The notes beneath the pieces were generated by a model. It saw only the letters and a list, made by a program, of their open reading frames with translations. It had not been told where the DNA came from and ran no database searches. A DNA stretch of 64,000 bases from Stenopsyche tienmushanensis (lineage: Eukaryota; Arthropoda; Insecta; Trichoptera; Stenopsychidae): the NCBI GenBank assembly GCA_008973525.1, contig WACJ01000305.1, forward strand, positions 62,001 through 126,000, written 5' to 3'. The number at the start of each line of letters is the position of its first letter. Positions within the stretch are counted from its first letter, which is position 1. This document shows positions 1-11,000 of the stretch, piece by piece. Made by a program: the position numbers and the translations under genes.

Positions 1-2
1 AT

Positions 3-125
3 TTGATCCCGAATACGCCTGAAGTTCCTGTTGATAATAGTCCTTTAGAAAATCACAACAATAAAGAAAATCCGTTATCAGAAATGGTAGTATTGAACGA
101 AAATCAAGAAATAAAAGTTTCCTAA
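3..125 (+). CDS. possible C-terminal tail of a protein entering from the left (partial)
   Basis: The frame beginning at base 3 is open for 40 codons and ends at TAA 123-125. The peptide is hydrophilic, rich in Asn, Glu, Pro and Ser, with no recognisable domain. A poly(A) signal AATAAA lies at 383-388, followed by a GT-rich stretch, so the layout resembles a last exon plus a roughly 260-base 3' UTR of a + strand gene converging on SURF1. I do not recognise the protein. A 40-codon open stretch can occur by chance and the region just to the right holds decayed repeat-like sequence, so this is a weak call. A transcript or the sequence to the left of the window would settle it. Confidence 0.35.
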   Translation: MIPNTPEVPVDNSPLENHNNKENPLSEMVVLNENQEIKVS

Positions 126-382
126 GCTTTTAAATGCTTATGATGAAATATACGGCAATACCTGGGCTAATTTAGCTTTACCGAAATAAAGCACTTTGCG
201 AGATTGCGCCGATTGATATTAATTATCAATACAAAAAACAAATTCAGTGCAAAACTGTCTCAAAATCCTACCAACTTTTATGAAAACCATTTGCATTGTG
301 GTGATCTCATTAAATATTTTATCTAGATTGCCGAGTTAGGCTGATCTTATATTTTATAAGTATAAGTTTGTTTTTTTAATTC

Positions 383-388
383 AATAAA
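383..388 (+). promoter_or_regulatory. candidate poly(A) signal AATAAA
   Basis: Canonical hexamer about 260 bases after the stop of the partial + strand frame, followed within 15-30 bases by a GT-rich stretch (TGTCGTGAGCCTGGTGAG). It would end the gene entering from the left. Such hexamers are common in AT-rich DNA. Confidence 0.35.
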
Positions 389-404
389 TGTATTTCCTGT
401 CGTG

Positions 405-1890
405 AGCCTGGTGAGTGCAGATTCGTTTTCTTTTGAATTCATATTTCTTTTGGGAATTTTTGTGCATTTATGTACAAATTATCAAAAATTAAACATAAAA
501 TGCCACGCGGGCTTAGTGGAGACGATCAACGAATGAAAACATCGACGAAATGAAGGGCGTTTGAAATAATATTGCCCAAATAACAAGGCGAACCCTTAAC
601 CAATGAAGAACTGCAGGAACTGGAGTCCCATACCACATCTCAAGAAAATTACCACTTTGAAACTGTTACTGTGCGAAAATGAATTGTCAAAATTATATTT
701 GGAATCAACAACTGTTATATTATATAATAGAAATGTGAAAAAGCTTGACTTATTTACGGCTGGTCAAAGCTTGAATAATTGAAATTGGAAATATCGGAAA
801 TTGGAATCATCTATTTTAAAGCCGCTTAAAGAAAGTCAAAATAAGAAAAATACATTGAACATTTTTTATTTTTAATTCATTTTTTATAATACTTAATTAT
901 TGTTATCTGATTTAACAAGAAATAAATTTATATATTGTAAATCATAGTAATTTTATTGTCAATTATGATAAAATGTGTAATTCACAATATACTAATGTAT
1001 TACATAAACAAATTGTCATCATCATATTTCAGTCAATAGGAGTTTACTGCAGAATTGGGATCTCTTTTTGAAGAAGTAGATTTTGTAAAGGAGTGGTGAT
1101 ACTCGGCTAATGACACCAATTCGGAACAGTCAAGGGGGAATAACAAAATTGGTCATCGAAAAAAATGATGCTTGTATATTAATTATCAAAACAAACGCCT
1201 GTTCTCAAGACAACACAAACCTTTGTTTGGGCAAAAATGGGCATCTGCTCCAAATTCCAATTCTCTTAATGAAATTAAGGGAAGTGTTACGACTGTGTCA
1301 TGAATTTATTTTTTTTATTATAGAATGTACATGACTCCGAAGTCTTAGAATTGCATGTCGACTGATGAACTTAAAATAATGGGTAATAAAATATACCATT
1401 TAAATGTCTTCATAAACTGCTCAAAATGTGTTTATTACCCATTGGTTTTTAACTAATTCCTTTTCTGGAATTATTTCCAAGTATTTTTGCATGGTTTTTA
1501 TAGCGAATATGTTTTAAAAATGTGGTCACCAGCCACACCTGTAGATTTGAACTCCGCGAGATTAACTACAGGTTTATGTCTTTTATGAATCCAAGAAATG
1601 CATCTTGCTCACACATTCTCGCCTTCTTTCCTACTAAAGGTAATGCAGAGCTAGGATTATAAATACGTAATTGTTAAACATTCATTGTATATAGCTCTTC
1701 TATAAATTAATTATACACAATGCAGTCTGTAAGGAATGAGTTTTTATTTACACATATTCGATTAAAAGGTATTAAAAATGAAATAGAGATATTTTCGCAT
1801 TATTTATTCACAACATCTTATAAATATATGTATATTTTATCATAATTACGATTTAATATGTTACTAACGGAATCACATTTGTGTGCATCC
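405..1890. other. gene-free stretch with decayed repeat-like sequence
   Basis: No convincing gene. A short + strand reading near 595-650 (LTNEELQELESHTT) vaguely resembles the C-terminal tail of Tigger/jerky-type transposases, but is too short to assign. A perfect 13-bp inverted repeat (AATGGGTAATAAA at 1378-1390, its complement at 1431-1443) closes a 40-base loop. The 3' UTR of SURF1 occupies the right end. Confidence 0.4.
1803..1808 (-). promoter_or_regulatory. poly(A) signal for SURF1
   Basis: TTTATT on the + strand reads AATAAA on the minus strand, about 86 bases past the SURF1 stop codon, a normal distance for a short 3' UTR. Confidence 0.55.
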
Positions 1891-1893
1891 TAA

Positions 1894-3238
1894 TTACAAC
1901 AAAGGTAGTTTTTGAATAAATTGTCTAACCCACATGAAAGAAGTAATTCCTGATAAACTAAACCATGTCACAAGATAAGAGAGATGCTCATTCCGGTAGG
2001 TTACTCTTGTCTGATTTGGTAATGGCCATCCATCCGGCATATCATCGATACCTTTGACGTCTAACCATATTGGCTCACAATCAACCACTTGGGCCATTTG
2101 ATTTAAATCTCTGACAGAAAAAATAATTCAATATTAATTTTAAAAATAATAAAATCGATAATCGAATATATACAATTGATTACCTGTAATACCAATGTCC
2201 TTTTGACGGATTATTAGTAGGCATGAATTGCGGTCGATTTTCATGGCTTCTAACGATTCCTATTAAATCTAATTCTCCTTCTATTTGTCCCGGTTTTCGT
2301 GTTTCGGGATTTTTCATTTGTTTTGGAACCCATCCGCGATTGATTAAAATAGTTTCACTTAAATGAACAAATTTAATATAAGTACGGCTTTGTTTATAGA
2401 CATTTTGTAATTGTATTTAATTTCCAATCTTATATAAACCCTCCATTGGGCGCAATGCATCTACTTATTTGGTGAATATCCTATTATATTTATAAAATAA
2501 TTTTTTTGCTCAACTGAGGGTTAAAAAATAACAGTTGTTTCAATAAAGTTAAAATAAGAATCAAATTTGAAATAAAAGGTAATTTTGAATGTTTTCATAC
2601 GGTCTATCGTGCAGTTCAAATGGTGTAATGATAAGCCATCCTTGATTTTTTTTTGGATTTGACATAAGCGATCCATTTGAACGGGTGACACCTCCATTTT
2701 CTATGTATGCTCGTGGTCCAATGTGTATTTCTTTTTCGTGAATGAAATGACCTCTGACTTTGACCGGTGTATACTCTAGGCTTGCGAGTTCGGCCAAGCT
2801 ATGATAATAAAATCAAATGCATAAAAACAAGTTTTTTTATAAATAGCGAGATAAAATATCCATACGTACTCTTCAGGCAGATTTATTGGTTCACTATTAG
2901 TTTTTTCAGTGACAGATTTTATTAGATTTAATTTCCATTCACGTCGCCTAACCTGCCAACAACCCAGGCCAAAAGAACCAACAGGTATTACCTAAACAGT
3001 GTATAGTCTTGAGTATATGCTTTGTATTTTTATTAAAAAAATGAGTATACCGACAAATCAATTTAATTCATTAAAATATTTGGATATTAAAATTTGTCAC
3101 AATTACCAGTAGAGCCCATTTTAAAAATTCGCTCGACGATTTTGTTCTCCTGGATGCAGTAAAACTATTGTAAGACACATGCCTCAAATGAATACTATTT
3201 TTCTCTAATAATTGCAGTCCAAATCTCAGCTTCAACAT
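1894..3238 (-). CDS. Surf1: SURF1, mitochondrial cytochrome c oxidase assembly factor (complete, five exons)
   Basis: SURF1 is an inner mitochondrial membrane protein needed for assembly of respiratory complex IV. Five exons join in phase: 3107-3238, 2870-2991, 2601-2798, 2184-2357 and 1894-2110, total 843 nt, 280 aa plus stop. All four introns (115, 71, 243 and 73 bp) are GT-AG. Family landmarks run in order: first membrane segment with [20 protein letters not shown] (about residues 49-68), then [76 protein letters not shown], then the second membrane segment near the C-terminus. The two hydrophobic segments bracket an intermembrane-space domain, as in the family. The N-terminus is basic and Ser-rich, fitting a mitochondrial presequence. 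Length is close to animal SURF1 (about 300 aa). No disruption was seen, so this should be a working gene. It lies 1.4 kb downstream of the corin-like gene on the same strand. Confidence 0.96.
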
Positions 3239-4607
3239 TTTGACAGCAGAGTTTAGGTTATGTTTATAGATCAGCTAAATATGGCCATAATATGCACATT
3301 ATTGAGCTATCCTTTTTTATAAAAACGGGTAGCTTTGCACAAAAGCATCGTGAAATATTGTTATTTATAAGAATAATATTCTACTTTTTAAATGCTATAT
3401 AGTTCAAAAACAAGCTATTTATTTAAATATATATAAAATAATAATTTAACGAGTATATTTTTGTATTTTTTATTTAAAGAAAAATATATTGTCTCAAATA
3501 AAACTGCATTATGTGCTTTATAAAAATATTTATTTTATTAAAATATTACATTTAAAAATGGTACAAATAAAAAAAAACAAAGCTGAAAATTATCCTTGTA
3601 TAAAAAAATATTGCTTTGTTTAATACTATTATAAGACATGCAGAAGTACACATGCAACATGTTGACAATAACACATTTATCTATTTAAACATAAACTTAT
3701 GCTCTATCTTCAATATGAAATATAATAATACTACGATAATAAAATTAATGAATTGATCATGATAACTGTAAAAGGAAAAAATAAGCTTATAATTAAATCA
3801 CATTTCGTTTTACATACTATATTCGAGAAACATAAGAGAAGTTCTTATATTGAAGCCAACAATTAAAAATCAGGCACATTTGATTGTTTCGTTGGTGATG
3901 TTATTTTTATTGTTAAATAAATGATTTTGTATTGTAATTCGTATTGTATGTAAGCAATGTATTTGTATAAATAGCTTTCAATTAAAGTATGCAGATCGAC
4001 TCTTATATTTTAATATTTATTCTTAAAAACATATTAAAACTGAATTATATTTCGAGCCTCAAAAGCAATTTAATATACTCTAAAATTAATATTAGTTTTT
4101 TGAAAGCTTTGATTGAAATTTATTTTGTATTTGTGTATATACATCTATGAATGTTATCGATTTTTTTGAAGATCCCAAATGTATTTTCATTATAGAGTGC
4201 TAAGTATAATTTTGTTTGTTGGAGCAAAGTTTCACGCGAAGCGATGATCCGATTGTTTTTCAAACTAGTATGCAGATTAAAGCTTACATCAAAGTTATTA
4301 TAAAATATTTTTTCCTAATATTTAATGGTAATGTTTTGTACTTATTCTAAACAACACGCGCTCTCACAAATACAAAAAATATAAAACAGTATGTATATAA
4401 AATAAAACTTTATATATAAAAGTTCCCCCTAAGTTGTAGTGATAATAAATAGTATATTTATAATTAATACATCAATGTTCCTATTCAATCATCATATTGA
4501 GTATTTCTAGGTGTACATATGCATACGTAGAAGCTTATAAAAACAATAAAAAGTTCGATGTAAACTCTTTACTTGGCAGTGTATTAGTTTATGTTAAGGC
4601 AGAACGC
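3239..4607. other. very AT-rich spacer: SURF1 5' flank and 3' UTR of the corin-like gene
   Basis: No coding sequence was seen. Several TTTATT hexamers (AATAAA on the minus strand, for example 4119-4124) could end the corin-like transcript that stops at 4608. The SURF1 promoter must lie just right of 3238, but no clear TATA or initiator stands out in this composition. Confidence 0.5.
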
Positions 4608-5095
4608 TCATGTGAAGCAATTTGCTTCATCAGCTCCGTCCGTACAGTCGGTGTGATGATCGCAAAGCTGCGCTAATGTGATGCATCTTCCATCTACGCA
4701 TCTTAGCTCGCCCTGAGGACAAGGAGAAGAATGTGACGTGCCCGAGGACATGGAGTCCGTATCGGGTCCGTCGTCATATTTGTTGGCCTCAGTCGTGGTG
4801 GTTTCCATCATCTTTTCATTCGTGCAGTTAACACCTTGAACGCACCCGGGTGATTGTGTCGTGGTTGGTCTGTTTCTTCTGCAATTTGGATCGTTTTTCG
4901 CGCATATTGATTGCGAAATGCTGACCGAAGAAGACGAACTCGTAACTTGATAGACCCTCGGTGTCGTCGAAGGTACAGTTCCAATCTTCTTGCGTGTAGT
5001 CAGCGGCGAAAGAGGTTTTATAACGGGCAGAACGGAATCGCTCATCATCAACAGCTCTTTGCTGCTTTCATACTCGGCAGTCGATTTGGACGTCG
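4608..5095 (-). CDS. corin-like last exon: mucin-like linker and LDLa repeat 3, then stop
   Basis: Acceptor TATTTTTTCAG. It codes for about 125 residues rich in Ser and Thr (TTTTEA, SSSSSVSISQ) with several cysteines, then a complete LDLa repeat (CPQGELRCVDGRCI, DHHTDCTDGADE) whose last cysteine is followed by Phe, Thr and TGA. The stop directly after the fold suggests a genuine C-terminus, not read-through into intron. Confidence 0.82.
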
Positions 5096-8000
5096 CTGAA
5101 AAAATAATAGCAAATTAAGAAAGAAGCAGCGATTCAAAACGACAATGAGTAAATTTCACAAGTGGGATTATATTTTCACGGACAATGAATCGTTAAAATC
5201 ATGATTTCAACACAATTATGATTGCTCTGATGCAGAAGACACGAGGCGGAATGTACAGGGTCAATTTTTTCTCATGCATATTGTTCGCCTTAAGGCCAAA
5301 TCCAATGTGCCCAATAACCCTTTAAATGTGACAATTAACCTTAACGAGGTCGAGAATATCAGCATTAACAGAACAAACAAATGTAAATTAACCAGCATAT
5401 CTTGCAGATTCGGGTAGTGGTTGAGGTCGAAGTTTAGGTCTTGGTAATCTGGCCGGTCTCGGATGATAGCTTGCTGCGCTGATAACGTCTCCATCTCCCG
5501 AAATACTACACGATGCTTCATCTTCAGCTCCAGGACAGTCTTGATGGCCATCGCATACCCATTCTTCAGGAATGCAAGTTCCACGACCACCACATCTTTA
5601 AATTTATCAATCGCATTAAAAAGATAAAACATTTTACTAAAAACAAATCGAATCGAAGATTTGCCAGATTGAAATACAATGAAAACAACTAGGTATAATA
5701 AATTTCTCTACAAAACAATTTGAGTTAGCATTTCGTCTTTAAATAGGGACGCTCAAAAACTGTTATACTATAGTAGTCATGTTATCAAAGCAACATCTGT
5801 TCGCCAAAAAAATCATCTTTAACGACAAATTTATGCGACAAAGTCATCGAAAATTGGATCTCCCGAATACGTGCCACCAAGCAAAACCGCGGCAGACATT
5901 TGAAAGACGTTATATTCCATATTTAATGCCATAAAATGTCCTTTCAAATACAAATTAAAATGAGTGGATATCTCATACACAACTTGTTTGATCTACATTT
6001 AAAAATCGAGCGTCCTTATTTAAAGTCCCTATACGGTCGAAACTCTTTTTGTGCGATTTTGAAGTTATACGGTTTTTTTTAAAGTGATTTTTTTCGTTTT
6101 TAATTAAATAAAGTATACGCATCGCGAGATATCTTGGATAAAATAGAAAATAAATCATCGACATTAAACGAAATTTGGAAAAAAAAATACAATTTTGGAC
6201 CGTCGATGTTTTTTTTTTGCATTTTTTCAATGTTTTGACTTTTAAAAAATACATCCCCCAAAGAAATTTCCAAAATTCCAATTACTTATGGAATTATAGT
6301 TATTTTAGTGAGGCGAAAACTAAATCGGTCTTACCAGAATGATATCTTTAAACGCGTTTTTTTCGAAACAACTTTTTTTCGCACGGTTGACATGATATCT
6401 TAAGTTCTAATTAACTGATTTGCTTTAAATTGCGTACAAACTTTTTCTATATAATCTTCTATTGTTCCTACCAGATTTATAACAAAATTTAGTTTTTAAC
6501 TATTTAAAAAATAATTAAAACTATGTAAGTCATAGCTTCTATATGCGATCAATCGCACAAAAAGGGTTTAAATACATTTAACCAAATTTTGTTGAATCAA
6601 ATTGTTTCGATATACAAGAAGTTATAACATCAGTGAAGCAATTTAATATTCGAATACCTAAATTCAGCAGGAGCACACGTAGTATCATCACAGTGCAATT
6701 CGTCAGTTCCACCTGGGCAATCGTTAATATTGTCACATCTCCAATGTAATGGAACACAAGAGCCATCCAATGGGCAACGAAGCTCCCCAGTCAAACAATG
6801 AGCTCCCCTGGACAAGGTGATGCATTCATTTTCGTCTTCAGGATATTGTTGACAATTAAATACTTGAGACAATTCTAGAGTAGCGGCTATAACATCTTGA
6901 CACGATTCAGCAATGGCTGTAAAAGCATGATTTTTGATTAAATAACATGTCAATGTGATTAATTCAGATTTACCAAGAATAAATGTCTATTTACCTTTAC
7001 ATGCTCTTCTGCACGGTGGTAAAATTTTCATTCCTTTAGGCTTACATTCCGGTTCGAGCAATGAGCATACAAATTGTCTTGATCTTGGACTGCATCCGGA
7101 TTTGAGAATGTAATCAAAATATGGAACGGCAGCGTCTAATTCCTGGAAATTGGTGATGCCATCCACCAGCGGAAGGGTGGTCAGATCGTAAGGCAAAACT
7201 CCCCGACACATGGAGAGGCGAGTCGAATGGCACATACCTAAAATCAAGTTTCATGATAATTTTAACAGTTATGCTAATCGATCAATGAATGCATGAATCA
7301 TGCTGACCATCTTCGGTCGTGTTCCATCTGCTTCTGACTGTGGTACTCCTGACTTTATTCTTGCCGATCATGCTGGGTAAAGTAGGAGACACTTTTGTGT
7401 TGTAGACGGCGGCTTGTGTGGTGGACTTTAGACGTTCGGCTTCTTCGATCGGAATGCCGAAACTATTTTGATGTCCAGACGTAAAGTTGGGCACACTTTT
7501 TTCTTGTTGTTCAATTTCTACGTGTATTTCTGGTTGTTTTTCAGAAGATTCGCGCGAATCGGCCGTGGTGGCGTCGATGGCTTCTTTGTTGTAAAAGATG
7601 GCGAAGGTTTGTGTTAAAAATTTGTCGTCGTAGATATCCGTGACCGGAGAGAGATGAATTGGTTTTTTGGGTGTTCTTCTCTCATTCGATCCTTCGTCTT
7701 GATGCTCGTTTCCATATTGGACAGACGGTGATATGTTTGTTGGGAAGATTGGCGATGGTGAAGATGGACGTTCGATATCTTTTATATTTGACGATCCCAC
7801 TCCTGATGCTGGAACGAGCTCCACGAATGTTTCAGCGTCTTCAGAATTTCCAATATCCACATATCCGAAATTCAATGGATCTTAAACATAAATTCATGGA
7901 AATATTAAAGCGATAATCTTAAATCACGCTTGGATGTTATTAATTAGTAATTGTTTGAATACGTACTCTTGTCTTCGACGAAAGGCTTTTCAGTTGTGCT

Positions 8001-11000
8001 GTTTTTGACGGTTGTTGTGGTCGGATTTTCGATTGAATTGCCATCGGTTGAAGATTCGTTATGGTTTTTGATTCGCGATTCTGAAGTGCTGAAATCTTTC
8101 TGTTGGAATGGCGGCTCTTCCTGGAGCCACTCAGTCGAGTTGACTTTGTCAGCGACGAGCTTCGTCGGATTGCTCTCTGTAAGAAGTCAATTTAAATCTA
8201 GAATGAAAGTACTGTCATCTATGCGAGCTGTTTTCACCATTTAAGGCTATGTTTATTCAAAACGAATTAATCTTATCAACAAAACAGGAAATCAAGATCT
8301 GTGGGAATTGATCATTATGGCTATCTAACGATCTGATGAGATTAAATTCATTTCGTGTCGTTCGAAGTCAATTCTTCCAGGACTGGTAGAGAATACACTT
8401 TTTTGTTTGCCGATAAAAACCAGCACAATAATTATGACTTGATAGTGCAAGAAGTGTGATGCAGAATATGACATGACATCATATCGAGTGACAGTTATGT
8501 TTAACGTTCAAATTATGCCCGGAAGGCTTTCACGCCGGCTACCGGGTATGCAGAAAGTGTCGGTTCGATCAGGATCTAATCGATTTATTGAAATCGTTGG
8601 ACATTTTTTTAATGTTTTGCGGTAAAATATATTAGAAAGTTAATCATGAACGCCCTCGGAATACATATGTAATCATGGATATGCAAACTAATCGTCACTA
8701 TATGCAGTTATTCAATCATTGTGCAATTAAAATTTGCTTTGATATAAGACGACTATCAAAAGATTGAGAAGCTAAATAATTAAATGCTAAGAATTATATT
8801 TTTAATGCTTGATAAAGGAATATATTCCTGAAGACTGATAAGCCTGATGTGATTTTCGAGATATCAGAATCTTTAGTCACAACACATAATACATATTTTT
8901 ATTTTTTGTCAATATTATATATAAATATATATGCTATAAAATGATTTTTTTTAATTTAGGGTTGTCTCAATTTACTAAATAATATTGTATAAGAACAGAT
9001 TTTTTATAAGGCATTCTAACCAATACATTTCAAAATAGATTCAGTTGCATAGCAAAGATCATTCAATTGGCAGCCCTGGTGACCTCTATTGAATTTATTT
9101 AAAAATAAATTGGAAACACCAAGATCTATTATAGTGTGAAAACATATTTAGATTCACCAATATGTGTCCACAGTATAATAATTTTTAGGTATTAAAAATA
9201 TTTATTTTTCTACGAAAAAATATAGTGAATCACCGGTGAGCTACTGGCGCTTAAGGGGGGAGATACCTTTAGACCGGGTAAAATCAGTCAATTTTAATGA
9301 ATTATTTTCAAGGTGATAAAATAATGTGATCATTTATATATTTTGACATCTTATTGATACATTATTAAAGTGTAAAAAAACATGTGATTTTTTTATTTTT
9401 TTTACAAAATGGCCGCTCTGTAGAATATTTCTTCAAGCGTCTGCTGGGAGACATCGAAAACTGCTGCACCTGTCAAACATTTTCTATTTATCTGAAATAA
9501 AAAAGTTGATTTTTTTTCGATTACTGATAAATTAACGGGAAGGATATACCTATAAAATAATAAAAAAGTTTAAAAATAAAATTTATATCGGCTGTTAAAA
9601 AAAAAGTCCAGATTTTTGGCTATTTTTCAACAGTTTTGACCCCAAAAAAAATATTTATTAACCCGATATCTTTAAACTTATAGGTATATCCTTCCGATAA
9701 TATTATAAAGAGAAACCCCTGAAAATTTCAGCCTAATCGGTCAATAAATTTTTGAGTTACAGCACGAGCAGTTTTTGAAAACAGAGTTTCGAGATAATCG
9801 CGTTCAAAGTTTCGATTCAGTATAATTATAATTTAATGTGATTTACCGATCAATCGGCGATTCTGAATCCATACAATAAACCTTTGACCTTCTAAAAAAG
9901 CTGATTATCTTCGAGCTGCTGCTGTTTTCGACCAGTACGAGCTGTTTTGGTTTCGGAAAAACTCATCCGGTTCTGTTTCACTATTCGTGCCTCATCGGTA
10001 TTTTCAGCGAAAACTTTACAATAGGTGCCAACAATTATACCCAGCTCATTCATAAGTTTGAGAATTGAGGTGTAGCCTTCATTAAATATACTTTCAACAA
10101 TTTTTAGCCCAGAATTGAGGTGCTTTGGACATATTCGCCAAATTGTCGCATTGAAACTTTTGTTGGCATTCTGGGTATGGCCACCCAAGCATCTTTCCAG
10201 TAAATCATGTCTGGACAAACCTTCGTAAATTGGTAGAAGATGTTGTTTTATATCGTCGCCAAGTAATGGAGTAAGATCTTCAAGCTGGGGATCTTTACCT
10301 AAAGCGATGGCTTTCTGCCATTTGCACCAAATCTCGGCTCCAGTCGGAGAGTTGTTGTGTTGTGGATTTTTTTTCGTTGAAAAAATATGGTAATAAGTAG
10401 CCATAATTTCTCGTTTCATATCTTCCACACTAACGTTTCTTCGAATACTTAAACCATAATATGTTGTAAGTTTTTTTACAACGTTTTCTATCAACTTCCC
10501 TTTTCTTGAATTTTTTTTTATCTGTCGCAGTCTGGAGCTCATTCTCTTCTCAACATGGCCAACACACTCACTTTTCACAATAGTCAAATCATCACCGTAA
10601 GGTTTAAAATCGAAAATTGCCTTGAAAGTTAAAAAATATACAAACGTACTGTGAAAGAAGCATTGCTCCGACCCAAGCTCTCCGACTACCTGAGTTGATG
10701 ACAGTATGCAGACTGACGTTTTTGACAATAATTCCATTTATATTCAATATTTCAATTTTTCCTTTTAACAGTATATTTTTAACATATTATACATTCGAAT
10801 TATGTAAAAAAAAAAAATTCAATTTTTTGAAAATTCTAAAGGTATCTCCCCCCTTAAGTGGTTAAATTTCTATCGATGCAACAATAAATATATTAAAATA
10901 AAAAAGGATGAACATTGATTATTTTTTAAATTCTACATGCGTACAAGTATGAATTAAGGGGGCGTGTCTAAAACTAAATAAAAATTCTGGCAACGAAATT

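Noticed and set aside
150..200. Reading AYDEIYGNTWANLALPK that recalls an NSUN-type methyltransferase segment
   Set aside because: Only 17 residues, after a stop in another frame, and ending at once in a stop; could be chance.
8520..8585. tRNA-like look (GGTTCGATC near a GC-rich stem)
   Set aside because: No proper A box or acceptor stem could be folded by eye.
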